Origin: HRBIN24 sp035574155
Lineage (GTDB): Bacteria; Chloroflexota; Dehalococcoidia; SM23-28-2; HRBIN24
Assembly (NCBI GenBank): GCA_035574155.1
Contig: DATLZD010000050.1
Location: 1 to 42,270 of the forward strand
Direction of reading: 5' to 3'
DNA length: 42,270 nt
Numbering within the stretch: position 1 is the stretch's first letter; every line of letters begins with the position of its first letter. This document shows, in pieces, positions 24,909-32,075 of the stretch. Position numbers and translations under genes: made by a program. Below the pieces are notes generated by a model. The model worked only from the letters and a program-made list of their open reading frames with translations. It searched no databases and was not told the DNA's origin.

Positions 24909-24977
24909 ATGAACTTGAGTTCATGGCAAGCGAGCTTGCCCCGGGCTACACTACTCGACGGAAAGTCAGTCCGGACT
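24909..24977. promoter_or_regulatory. Three inverted repeats upstream of the XRE regulator
   Basis: ATGAAC-TTGA-GTTCAT (24909-24924), GGCAAGC-GA-GCTTGCC (24925-24940) and AGTCCGGACT (24968-24977) lie within 85 bases of the regulator start. Such clusters are typical of C-protein boxes in controlled restriction-modification systems. The first also fits GAAC-N4-GTTC, the LexA box of many Gram-positive bacteria. Confidence 0.55.
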
Positions 24978-24993
24978 TCTAAATCCGAACGCT

Positions 24994-25281
24994 ATGCGCG
25001 GTCGTGGCGCGACAGGCCAACAGGCGGAAAGCCCGGGATCGCCGCGTCAGCGCGAGGAGGAGATCCGCCGGGCGATAGCTGAGCTGGTGAGAAGGCACCG
25101 GAGGGAGCGCGGCTGGACCCAGGAACAGCTTGCATCAACGGTGGGCATCTCCTTTGAGCATCTCAACCACATCGAAAACTGCCGGGCCACACCGTCCATA
25201 GACGTCCTCGACAGGATAGCGGCTGCGTTCGGTTGCAGGCTCTCTGAATTCCTTGCCAACGATGAGTCGGGACTTCTATGA
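24994..25281 (+). CDS. XRE-family HTH regulator (restriction-modification C protein-like)
   Basis: The 95-residue protein is almost entirely one Cro/C1-type helix-turn-helix: RRHRRERGWTQEQLASTVG, ISFEHLNHIENCRATPS, IDVLDRIAAAFGCRLSEFL. The size and position (directly before, and overlapping by 20 bp, the nuclease gene) match the controller proteins that delay endonuclease expression in type II systems. The ATG at 24994 has no clear ribosome site, so the message may be leaderless. Confidence 0.85.
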   Translation: MRGRGATGQQAESPGSPRQREEEIRRAIAELVRRHRRERGWTQEQLASTVGISFEHLNHIENCRATPSIDVLDRIAAAFGCRLSEFLANDESGLL

Positions 25282-26788
25282 CCGTCAGGCGGGAAGGCTG
25301 GAGAGCCCCCCAAGCCCACCCGCGGATGGGGAGCGCATCGAGGCATGGGTTCGCGACTACCTCAGGCCATCGCCTGGCAGGCCAGCGCCGAGGGCCCATC
25401 AGTTCACCCTGAACGGGGTCACATACCCATTTGTGCGCGATCTCCACTTCGCCGCTCTCCCCCACCCCCCTGCTAAACGACAGTACTCCATGCTCGCCGG
25501 CCTATTCCTCACACGCCCGGGCGACCTCTTGTTCTTCTTCCAGGCGGATCCCCAGTACGACCCAAACGACGTCAATAACCGGCGGGGATTGCGGGGCATC
25601 TGGCGCGTGGCCTCCAACCCCTTTGCGGATTGCCAGCCCATCCGGCACCCGACAACACGGTACACGATGCACGGGGTATGTCCTAACCCTGAATGTGGGA
25701 CCTTTTTCTCCACCCTGAGCAAGGAATGTGCGGTGTGCGGACACCCCTATCCCCAGCACACGCTCCCGCACTCCGGAAAGCGGGGTCGGTCTTACCAGGA
25801 GCTTGTGCTCAGCCTTCGCCTTGAACTGGAGCCGCTGGTCGTGTTCGAGAGGGCCGTGGGCGACGAGCGAGCCTATGCGGACATGACTGACCCGGTTCTC
25901 CTGTGGGTCGGGCGCCATGACAACGCCATGGGCCGGGGCAAGGGCTCCTCCGTTCGGCAGCTGCTGCCCGAGGAGGCAGTCAAGCTGGCCAGGCTCTTGC
26001 GGAGCGAGCCCGGTCAGCAGATCGCCAAGGCGATCAAGCAACCGTACCCCAACCAACGGCTGCGGATCCTCAATAAAGGTAACACGCCTGTTGAGCACCT
26101 GCTGCTGAAGAGGCAAGGGTCTCCGGCGCTCAAGCTGGTTGACGATGAGCTGATGCTCAACTTCCATGTGGCGCGCACCATTGACGCCCCTGGCTCATCG
26201 TTCCGGGCGGCCCTGCGCGATGCCTTCGACGGGATGGAGATCGAATACGTGTCATCGGAGTTCCCATGGGGCTACACAGGGGGGACAGCTGACCTCGTGT
26301 GCGCGCTGGCCTGCGGCGGTCGCCGCCGCCGCATCGTGATCGCCGAGATGAAGAAGGACGCTGTCAGCAACGACGCGGTGATCCAGGTCTCCCTGTACGT
26401 GCGGTGGGTGGTGCAGTGCCTGGCCCAGTTCGCCGACCCGCCGTGCGGGGAACTGGAGGTTGTCCCGGTGGTTGTAGGGCGTTGGCTGGACGAAGATCTA
26501 TGCAGGCCTGATACGTACAGTTACACGGCCCGATTCCTCTCAGGGGCCACGGTTGGTGTCAGGGTGTGGCCCCTTGAGATACTCGTCTACGAGCCGAAGG
26601 ACGTCTATCACCACACGAGTGGTGCCCTGTACGCGAAGGATATCCTGTACCGTAACGAGAGCCGGAAGGTCCCGCTGATCAGTTGGCAGCCCCCGGCAGG
26701 GGTCGCGACAACTCCCGCGGAAAGGGAGTGGGTGCGCACAACCGGGTGGGAGGAAGCGCGTCGCAAAGCTCGCCTGGCTCGGAGATAG
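25262..26788 (+). CDS. Restriction endonuclease: EVE-like, zinc-finger and PD-(D/E)XK domains
   Basis: The 508-residue protein has an EVE/PUA-like segment at about residues 85-245 (TRPGDLLFFFQ, LRGIWRVASNPF, GRGKGSSVRQLLPEEAVKL), interrupted by a four-Cys zinc finger (C140, C145, C156, C159). A PD-(D/E)XK nuclease core follows at about 325-385: D344 in GGTADLV, E362 and K364 in IAEMKK, Q375 downstream. EVE/YTH-type domains often read modified bases, so a modification-sensing endonuclease is likely. Whether it is type II (partner of the methyltransferase) or type IV is open. I chose ATG 25262; TTG 25253 is the other option. The product is unlike a named enzyme I can place. Confidence 0.72.
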   Translation: MSRDFYDRQAGRLESPPSPPADGERIEAWVRDYLRPSPGRPAPRAHQFTLNGVTYPFVRDLHFAALPHPPAKRQYSMLAGLFLTRPGDLLFFFQADPQYDPNDVNNRRGLRGIWRVASNPFADCQPIRHPTTRYTMHGVCPNPECGTFFSTLSKECAVCGHPYPQHTLPHSGKRGRSYQELVLSLRLELEPLVVFERAVGDERAYADMTDPVLLWVGRHDNAMGRGKGSSVRQLLPEEAVKLARLLRSEPGQQIAKAIKQPYPNQRLRILNKGNTPVEHLLLKRQGSPALKLVDDELMLNFHVARTIDAPGSSFRAALRDAFDGMEIEYVSSEFPWGYTGGTADLVCALACGGRRRRIVIAEMKKDAVSNDAVIQVSLYVRWVVQCLAQFADPPCGELEVVPVVVGRWLDEDLCRPDTYSYTARFLSGATVGVRVWPLEILVYEPKDVYHHTSGALYAKDILYRNESRKVPLISWQPPAGVATTPAEREWVRTTGWEEARRKARLARR

Positions 26789-27114
26789 CGCACGCGGCGG
26801 GCGCCCTCGGGGGTTCGCCAAGCGCGACAGGTCGTTCACCCGCACGCTGCGGGGGGACGCAGAGACCCGGCGCCCTGTAAGGATCCCAGGGCAGCCGCGA
26901 GCCGCGACCTCCCGCCATAACGGCGATAGGCGACGCCTAGCGGGACGCGGCCCGTTCGGCACGTAGATCCGCGCATGCTGCCTGTGACGACTTCAATGCT
27001 CTGAGGTGGCAGGGCGCCCCTGGGTGGGCGTCAGCGGCGCGGGAATGGGGGTGACCTGTCCAAGCAGGGCCCAGGCGGCCCCTCGTGACGCCTACCATGG
27101 AGGCGACTCCCGAC
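26789..27114. other. Noncoding gap between convergent nuclease and glycosylase genes
   Basis: I see no gene and no strong terminator in these 326 bases; only a short TAGGC-GAC-GCCTA inverted repeat near 26928-26940. Confidence 0.5.
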
Positions 27115-27807
27115 TCATTCCCCGCCGGCTGACCTGGTCAGGGCTTGCCGCCTGAAGGAGCAGAGCTCGCTGAGCGGGCAGTCCCAGCACCTGGGCGATC
27201 GGGGCAGGCACACGAGGCCCGCCAGGTCCAGGAGCGCCCAGTTGAACTCCCTGGCATGACCTGGCGGGACAAGCCTCGCTGCCAGATCCCAGAGCCAGTC
27301 TGCCCTGTGAATCTCAACAGGCCTGGGAACCCGGTACAGGCGGCTGAGAACGCGGGCAACGTTGGCATCCACCACCGGGACGTCATGCCCGTACGCAAAG
27401 CACAGGACCGCGTTCGCGGTGTACCGGCCAACATGCGGCAGGTTCAGGAGCGCCCGCTCGTCGTCAGGGATGCGCCCCCTGTGCTCCTCGCATATGCGCC
27501 TCGCAACCTCTATCAGCGCCGTGGCCCGGACGCGGTTCAGGCCGAGAGGCCTCAGCAGCCTGGACAGCTCCTCGGCGTTCGCACTCGCCATGGCCTCGGG
27601 GCAGGGGTACCTGGCAATGAGTGAGGGCAGCACAGCATCGACCACAGCAGCCCTGGTCCTCCTGAGCAGCATCTCGGCTGTGAGAACCAGGTACGGGCTG
27701 GCCCCGGCCTCCCTCCAACAGAACCGTCGGCTAGATCCCGAGGCCCAGCTGAGCAGGCGTCTCCGCAGGCATCCGATGTGCTGTTCGCTGACCTCGAAGC
27801 CCGGCAT
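27115..27807 (-). CDS. MIG-type T:G mismatch DNA glycosylase (HhH-GPD, Fe-S)
   Basis: A member of the MutY/EndoIII superfamily. It has LTAEMLLRRTRAAVVDAVLP, the helix-hairpin-helix LPHVGRYTANAV with Y129, catalytic D147 in VPVVDANVARVL, and a C-x6-C-x2-C-x5-C cluster (C200, C207, C210, C216). Y129 and D147 correspond to Tyr126 and Asp144 of the thymine glycosylase Mig.Mth, which repairs deaminated 5-methylcytosine, and the LLRRT motif is shared with it. It begins 77 bp inside the end of the methyltransferase gene, so the two are linked, and it fills the role played by Vsr elsewhere. 230 residues. Confidence 0.87.
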   Translation of the reverse strand: MPGFEVSEQHIGCLRRRLLSWASGSSRRFCWREAGASPYLVLTAEMLLRRTRAAVVDAVLPSLIARYPCPEAMASANAEELSRLLRPLGLNRVRATALIEVARRICEEHRGRIPDDERALLNLPHVGRYTANAVLCFAYGHDVPVVDANVARVLSRLYRVPRPVEIHRADWLWDLAARLVPPGHAREFNWALLDLAGLVCLPRSPRCWDCPLSELCSFRRQALTRSAGGE

Positions 27808-28945
27808 GGATCTCCCTCGCGATCGCCTCCGCGAGCAGGGGAGGCACGGCGTTCCCCACCTGCACCCGCTCCTGCACGAGCCCGCCGACTATCTCGTAGT
27901 GGTCGGGTATGCTCTGAATCCGGCAGCACTCCCGTGTGGTGAGCCCCCTGGGCTGGGTCGGGTGACCAAAGAAGTACTGTGGACGGATGCCACCGGACAC
28001 CAGCGTCGGGCTCGGGTCATGGAGGCTCAGCCGAATGCGCTGTGGGTAGCTGCTGAAGAGAGGGCTGCCCGGGGGCGTGCGCGCGATCCTGTCAACGGTC
28101 GATGGGGCATGCCTCGGCGCCTCGTGGTTGAGCAGGCGATGCGCCAGGCGTCTCATCAGCGCTTGGTACTCGTTCGCTGGCTCGGCAGCGTACTCGGCCT
28201 TTGCCTCACCCGGCCCGAGAGGCGGCAGATCCGAGATGGCGTCCCCGACGGTGCGGTATGGGCGCCTGTCAGGGCTGTTCGGGCCGTGTGTCGGGACTGG
28301 CCAGGTTATGGGGAGACCAGGCAGCGCACCCAGGAAGAAGACACGTGGCCGGCTCTGAGGCACGCCGTAGTCCAGGGCGTTGAGCACGCGGTGCTCAACG
28401 CGGTAGCCGCTCTCCTGTATGGCCATCGCTATGCGGCGCAGGAACGCGCCGTTGGCCGAGGTCCGCAGGCCGGGGACGTTCTCAAGGAGCACATAGCTGG
28501 GCCTGAGCAGTCGGATGACCCTGATGAATTCCCAGAAGAGGAAGTTGCGCTCGTCCCCCTCGTGCCGCTTGCGGTTCTGGAGGGAGAATCCCTCGCAAGG
28601 CACCCCAGCCACCACGACCGCCACCTGCCCATCACCGATGGCCCTGATGATCAGGTCATCCGGAACCCGTCGGATATCGCCAAGGATGGTACTGGCAGAG
28701 GGATGGTTCAGCTGGAATGTCCGAATGGAGGGGACGTGGATGTCGATTCCAAGGGCCACTCGGAATCCGGCCGCGGAGAACCCGATTGACAGCCCGCCAC
28801 ACCCGCAGAATAGGTCAACCACCAACGGTTCATTGCCGGTCGCTCGCCTCCGGGGCAATGTGAGCACGGGATCCCCTCGCCAATCGTACGGACTCTCCTC
28901 GGGCTTGACCCTGGGATCCCATGCACCAGATTTCGGGCCTGCCAT
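27731..28945 (-). CDS. DNA (cytosine-5) methyltransferase
   Basis: Ordered C5-methyltransferase motifs: I LVVDLFCGCGGLSIGF (41-56), IV GVPCEGFS with catalytic C117, VI LLENVPGL (ENV 155-157), VIII QSRPRVFF (197-204), IX RECCRIQSIPD and X QVGNAVPP. Motif IV reads VPCEG where PPCQG is usual. I start at ATG 28945, which has GGGAGG six bases upstream and suits motif I; the frame stays open for 212 codons further upstream but with non-coding composition. 404 residues. The 3' end overlaps the T:G glycosylase gene, and the nuclease is convergent. It presumably protects the recognition site of the neighbouring endonuclease. Confidence 0.9.
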   Translation of the reverse strand: MAGPKSGAWDPRVKPEESPYDWRGDPVLTLPRRRATGNEPLVVDLFCGCGGLSIGFSAAGFRVALGIDIHVPSIRTFQLNHPSASTILGDIRRVPDDLIIRAIGDGQVAVVVAGVPCEGFSLQNRKRHEGDERNFLFWEFIRVIRLLRPSYVLLENVPGLRTSANGAFLRRIAMAIQESGYRVEHRVLNALDYGVPQSRPRVFFLGALPGLPITWPVPTHGPNSPDRRPYRTVGDAISDLPPLGPGEAKAEYAAEPANEYQALMRRLAHRLLNHEAPRHAPSTVDRIARTPPGSPLFSSYPQRIRLSLHDPSPTLVSGGIRPQYFFGHPTQPRGLTTRECCRIQSIPDHYEIVGGLVQERVQVGNAVPPLLAEAIAREIHAGLRGQRTAHRMPAETPAQLGLGI

Positions 28946-29375
28946 GGGGAACCTCCCGGTGCTGGTCTTCGCTTGACGACTTCGGCGCACCTCTCCTGCA
29001 CTAGGCTGCCAACGGACCACCTCCCACGACCGTTTTTGGCTGCGGATCTCGCCGTCACGCACAGCATAGCAAGGGAGCCACGAGCCGTCATCCGAGATTA
29101 GGGTCGGCCCCCTCGTGTCCCAGCGTGTTGAGGTTGCTGACCCGCGAGCTCCTCGGCACCCTACATCGCCCTGTTTTGGATTGGCCTCACCTGTGCTGAT
29201 CTGCACCAGGCTGTGCGCTGCCCGGCCATCACTCACCCGCCGCCAATGGGCAGTAGCATGGGCCATCTCGCTAAGGCACTTGGTCTCGCCTCTGGCCATT
29301 ACTGCCCCGTGGAACGGGCCTGGGAGGGCGGTTGCCCCCGGTTCCTGCCCGCCGCTAGCGCCCGAGCCACCTTTG
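28946..29375. other. Noncoding stretch upstream of the methyltransferase
   Basis: About 430 bases with no supported gene. It presumably holds the methyltransferase promoter, though I find no good -35/-10 pair. One long frame continues open from the methyltransferase, but its residues look like a shadow. Confidence 0.45.
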
Positions 29376-29660
29376 CTAAGGGTCGACCTCGGCCTCTTCA
29401 CGACCTTCCCTCTTAAACTCCGCCCAGGGGCTTTCCCGTTCCAGCATGGCCACCGCCCGCACGTGGCAGCAGTCCTGCCGGTGGGCATAGGACTTGCACT
29501 CGCACTCGTAGCCATGGCCGTTCCTGGTGACGGTGTAGGAGCCGACGTAGATGGTGCTGGCCTCCACCGCCCAGACGCCATCGCCCACCTTCACCACCCG
29601 CCCGTCCTGGGCCAGCCAGCGGGCCTTCTCCAGGGTCTTGTCGCTTAGCACCTGCTGCAT
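29376..29660 (-). CDS. SWIM zinc-finger protein
   Basis: The 94-residue protein carries one SWIM-type zinc motif, CECKSYAHRQDCCHV (CxC...CxH pattern), preceded by two beta-strand-like repeats (VVKVGDGVWAVEA, YVGSYTVTRNGHGYEC). SWIM domains bind DNA or proteins. The C-terminus is acidic. The ATG has GGGAGG upstream. It is transcribed from TTGACA-N16-TATCAT at 29696-29723, whose spacer holds a 14-bp repeat shared with the divergent gene. Confidence 0.8.
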   Translation of the reverse strand: MQQVLSDKTLEKARWLAQDGRVVKVGDGVWAVEASTIYVGSYTVTRNGHGYECECKSYAHRQDCCHVRAVAMLERESPWAEFKREGREEAEVDP

Positions 29661-29695
29661 CGCTTCTGTCCTCCCTTCCTGCGTCTTCTAGGTTT

Positions 29696-29723
29696 ATGAT
29701 AGCGCTAGCGTTAACCTTGTCAA
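29696..29723 (-). promoter_or_regulatory. Promoter of the SWIM gene with embedded operator
   Basis: Minus-strand TTGACA (29723-29718), 16-base spacer, TATCAT (29701-29696). The spacer contains GCGCTAGCGTTAAC (29702-29715), repeated exactly at 29800-29813, a position suited to repression of both divergent promoters. Confidence 0.7.
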
Positions 29724-29736
29724 GCCCCCCGAGGGG

Positions 29737-29756
29737 CGAATTTCGAACGAATTTCG
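29737..29756. repeat. Two direct CGAATTTCG repeats, 11 bp apart
   Basis: CGAATTTCG at 29737-29745 and 29748-29756, one helical turn apart, lie between the two GCGCTAGCGTTAAC copies in the divergent promoter region. They are probably regulator-binding sites. Confidence 0.5.
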
Positions 29757-29799
29757 TTATGCTCGGAAGGGTGCCCTACAGTAACGCTCTATAACGGTT

Positions 29800-29813
29800 G
29801 CGCTAGCGTTAAC
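29800..29813. promoter_or_regulatory. Second copy of the GCGCTAGCGTTAAC operator
   Basis: An exact copy of 29702-29715, about 40 bases upstream of the zinc-finger gene. A weak plus-strand promoter, TTGCGC (29798-29803) with TACCCT 18 bases on, would place it between -35 and -10 as on the other side. Confidence 0.5.
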
Positions 29814-29853
29814 GTCCATGCTACCCTTGTGCACAGGGAGGGTGGCACAGTAG

Positions 29854-30081
29854 ATGCAGCAAGGCAACCAGGATGAGGCGGCGTTGCTCAGTGAGGCGGG
29901 GCGTTTGCTCTCCCAGAGGCGCAGGGTTCGGCGCAAGGTCTGTCCTTACTGCGGGCAGGAGTTTGACGCCTTTGGGCGGGCCGTCTACTGTTCCCCGTCC
30001 CATCGAGTGCTCGCCCACCGCCGAAGACGTAAGGCTCAGGGTGAGGGTGGCGGCAAGGCTACCGAAGGGGGCCTAGAGTGA
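29854..30081 (+). CDS. Small zinc-ribbon protein (75 residues)
   Basis: A basic 75-residue protein with one zinc ribbon: CPYCGQEFDAFGRAVYC followed by SHRVLAHRRRR, a pattern seen in small phage and plasmid DNA-binding proteins. GGGAGG lies upstream of the ATG. The stop overlaps the next gene's GTG as GTGA, so the pair is translated together. The function is unknown; DNA binding is inferred from the ribbon and arginine tail. Confidence 0.7.
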   Translation: MQQGNQDEAALLSEAGRLLSQRRRVRRKVCPYCGQEFDAFGRAVYCSPSHRVLAHRRRRKAQGEGGGKATEGGLE

Positions 30082-30293
30082 GGCCAGACGTGTTGCGGGA
30101 GCAGATGCGCCTCGCCTTCCGCACCTTCGAGGAGCCATACCCCACCTGGAGGCAGGCGGGGCGCTACTTTGCCTCCCAGCGGCGGGTGGTGACGGGCAAC
30201 TGCGCCCTCTGCGGCAGGGAGTTCAGGGGCACCACCAGGAGGCGCTACTGTAGCGCCACCTGCAGGTGGAGGGCGGCCAGGAGGCGTCGGTAG
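30078..30293 (+). CDS. Second small zinc-ribbon protein (71 residues)
   Basis: A 71-residue protein with a helical N-terminus (LREQMRLAFRTFEEPYPTWRQ) and a zinc ribbon CALCGREFRGTTRRRYC, then SATCRWRAARRRR. It is similar in design to the preceding gene, with which it overlaps by 4 bp, and may be a diverged duplicate. GTG start at 30078. Unknown function; probably nucleic-acid binding. Confidence 0.7.
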   Translation: MRPDVLREQMRLAFRTFEEPYPTWRQAGRYFASQRRVVTGNCALCGREFRGTTRRRYCSATCRWRAARRRR

Positions 30294-30661
30294 CGCAGGC
30301 CCCCCCACGGCCTGGGGCAATGTTCTGATACCCCCCGCCGCCCATACCTGCCACCCGCCGCTGACCCCGTCCAGGATGCCCGCAAATGGCCCTGAGAGCC
30401 AAAAATAGGGCCCTTCGAGGCGGGGGGTAGTGTTCTGGAACCCCCTGCCCCGTATCTGTGACCCCGGCCAAAAATAGCGTCCTTCTGGGCGCAGGGTGGG
30501 AGCGAAAACGCAACGCCAGGCATTTCTCGTCCCGTATCTGGGCGGTCTACGGGGGCCAAGGCTCCGTCCCCTCCCGTAACGCCAGGGGAATTTCTACAGC
30601 CTGCGGTTTCTAAATTCCTGGGGCCGCATAAACGACACCCAGGGCGGGGGGCCGGGGCGCT
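30294..30661. repeat. Repeat-rich noncoding block
   Basis: 368 bases between convergent genes with recurring boxes: TGTTCTG flanked by G-runs and CCCCC (30314-30336 and 30422-30445), GCCAAAAATAG (30398 and 30467), and CCCGTATCTG (30449 and 30531, with a diverged CCCATACCTG at 30341). A hairpin pairing GAATTT with AAATTC occurs at about 30580-30622. No gene is seen. It may be a replication or transfer origin, or a regulatory RNA locus. Confidence 0.5.
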
Positions 30662-31021
30662 TCAGGCGGGCCGTAGCTCTCCCTTAGGTGGTTTGGGTGC
30701 TCGGCTAGGTGGTTTGGGCGCTCGGCGGGTAGGGTGGGCCACCCCCAGGAGCCTCTCCAGGTCTCGCAGGTATAGGAGGGCCATGTCCTCCCTGGCCCCG
30801 TGCTCGTGCAGCACCACCAGGGGCAGCCTCTCCCCTGCGCCCCTTCTGGCCTGCCCCAGGGCCTCCTTGAGCCAGGAGGGGAGGCGTCGCCTGTGCTTGA
30901 CCTCCACGCTGAGGGAGGGGGTCAGCACGTCGGGGGCGCTCCTGCCCAGGGCACCTGTGCGCCTGCCCCCCAGCCTCCTGGCCACCCTGCGCTCGGTCCT
31001 CTTCCAGGGCCTATCGGGCAT
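30662..31021 (-). CDS. PD-(D/E)XK nuclease, Holliday-resolvase-like
   Basis: The 119-residue protein has a compact restriction-nuclease core: an N-terminal basic helix with acid (KRTERRVARRLGG), the metal-binding pair D and ExK in SAPDVLTPSLSVEVKHR, and a following helix (WLKEALGQARRGAG). The layout resembles small phage Holliday-junction resolvases and VRR-type nucleases. The C-terminus repeats RAPKPPSRAPKPPKGE. It may resolve recombination or replication intermediates of the element. Confidence 0.68.
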   Translation of the reverse strand: MPDRPWKRTERRVARRLGGRRTGALGRSAPDVLTPSLSVEVKHRRRLPSWLKEALGQARRGAGERLPLVVLHEHGAREDMALLYLRDLERLLGVAHPTRRAPKPPSRAPKPPKGELRPA

Positions 31022-31168
31022 GGGTCACCTGGCCTGTCGCGGTGCATGGCCCGCCGCGTTCCTTCGGGCACCTAGCCTTGCGTCACCGTCCCGCCCCTGG
31101 TGGCTGCGGTGGCTCCCTGCCGTCAGTCCCGCTCCCCACAGCCCCCCACCCCGCCCCTCGCGGGACGG

Positions 31169-31594
31169 TCAGTCGTCCTTGCCGCACTCCTGGCAGTAGG
31201 CGTATCCAGGCTCCAGCAGGGGCAGGCCGCAGTCCAGGCAGGCCCCGTTGCTCGCCAGGCAGTCGGGGCAGAGCGTGTAGATGGGCGGGATGGGTGAGCC
31301 GCAGCGTGGGCACCGGTGGCGACGCCCGCGAGTCCCGAGGGAGGCCCGCACCACTTGCGGAGGTTCCCCCGCCGCCCCAGGGGCACCAGCGACGCTGACG
31401 ATGTGCCAGAAGCCGCTCGGTCGCCTGCATGCCACGACCTGATAGCTCCCGCCTGGGGCCAGGGCCTGGGCGAGCTGGGCGTCCCAGACGTAGAACCTGG
31501 CTATGTCGGTGTCCACCCTCCAGAACGTGGCCCCGCTCCTGGAGGTTCCCTGGGACACCTGGAGCACCTTCACCGTCATGGTCAGGCCCGTCAT
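31169..31594 (-). CDS. OB-fold and double zinc-ribbon protein
   Basis: The 141-residue protein has an N-terminal beta-rich part resembling an OB fold (TMTVKVLQVSQGTSRSGATFWRV) and a C-terminal double zinc ribbon with four CxxC knuckles (CPRCG, CPDC, CLDCG, CQECG). Such a combination suits single-stranded DNA binding, but this is inference. The ATG overlaps the stop of the upstream 109-residue gene as ATGA; the longer frame upstream is only its shadow. Confidence 0.65.
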   Translation of the reverse strand: MTGLTMTVKVLQVSQGTSRSGATFWRVDTDIARFYVWDAQLAQALAPGGSYQVVACRRPSGFWHIVSVAGAPGAAGEPPQVVRASLGTRGRRHRCPRCGSPIPPIYTLCPDCLASNGACLDCGLPLLEPGYAYCQECGKDD

Positions 31595-31920
31595 GACGTC
31601 ACCACCCAGTCCGGCAGGGCAGGGAGGCAGCCCATCACCCGCTTGTGGAGGCGCAGCAGGGCCGCCATGCGCTCTTCGCGCAGGCCGTCGAAGGCGACGT
31701 GGGGCCAGCCTGGGCGCTCCATCTCGTCCCGCAGGATGGCGAGAAGCAGGCGGCTGGCCTCCCCTGCCTCCTCCCGCTCCTGCTCGCTCAGCCATGTGGC
31801 CCAGGCCAGCAGCGCCCGCTCGAACCTGGCGCACCCCTCGCCCAGGGCAGACCAGGGAAGCGCCCTTCGCCTGGCCTCACGCCACCTGTCCAGAATGGTC
31901 AACGTCCTCTCCCCCCTCAT
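31591..31920 (-). CDS. Hypothetical 109-residue helical protein
   Basis: I do not recognise this protein. From ATG 31920 it is helical and rich in Arg, Glu and Leu (LTILDRWREARRRALPWSALG, RLLLAILRDEMERPGW, RMAALLRLHKRVMG). It lies between the iteron region and the OB/zinc-ribbon gene, which it overlaps by 4 bp, so a replication-linked role is plausible. The frame is open further upstream but runs through the iterons. No ribosome site is clear. Confidence 0.55.
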   Translation of the reverse strand: MRGERTLTILDRWREARRRALPWSALGEGCARFERALLAWATWLSEQEREEAGEASRLLLAILRDEMERPGWPHVAFDGLREERMAALLRLHKRVMGCLPALPDWVVTS

Positions 31921-31937
31921 GCTACAACGCCCGTCCC

Positions 31938-32061
31938 GCAGGAATCGCAGGAATCGCAGGAATACTTCTCCTCCTACCCCCTCTCCCTGCTTTGGTAAGA
32001 GATGGTTTGGGTATAAGGGTAGGGGGAGGAAGTTTGTGCAACCGATTCCTGCGATTCCTGC
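31938..32061. repeat. Iteron-like array: five copies of GCAGGAATC
   Basis: Three tandem 9-mers GCAGGAATC (31938, 31947, 31956; the last ends in A) face two inverted copies (32044-32052, 32053-32061). Between them is an AT-richer stretch with a further imperfect inverted repeat (CTCCTACCCCCT against GGGTAGGGGGAGG). It follows the ATPase gene. The layout suggests a plasmid or phage replication origin, or a large hairpin. Confidence 0.6.
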
Positions 32062-32075
32062 ATCCTGCCCCCGGT

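Larger units (their letters stand above)
24005..24993. other. Left end of the element, mostly without recognisable genes
   Basis: Nearly 1 kb with no convincing conserved gene. It holds the left arm-type repeat (24030-24052), two weak minus-strand small ORFs listed separately, and the inverted repeats upstream of the XRE regulator (24909-24977). Longer open frames here have shadow-like Pro/Arg/Gly-rich composition. Confidence 0.6.

Noticed and set aside
28946..29581. N-terminal extension of the methyltransferase by 212 codons
   Set aside because: The residues look random and Ser/Arg/Pro-rich; a good ribosome site and the start of the motif order favour ATG 28945.
31938..32061. CRISPR array
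   Set aside because: The repeats are 9-mers without spacers and include inverted copies, and no cas genes are present.
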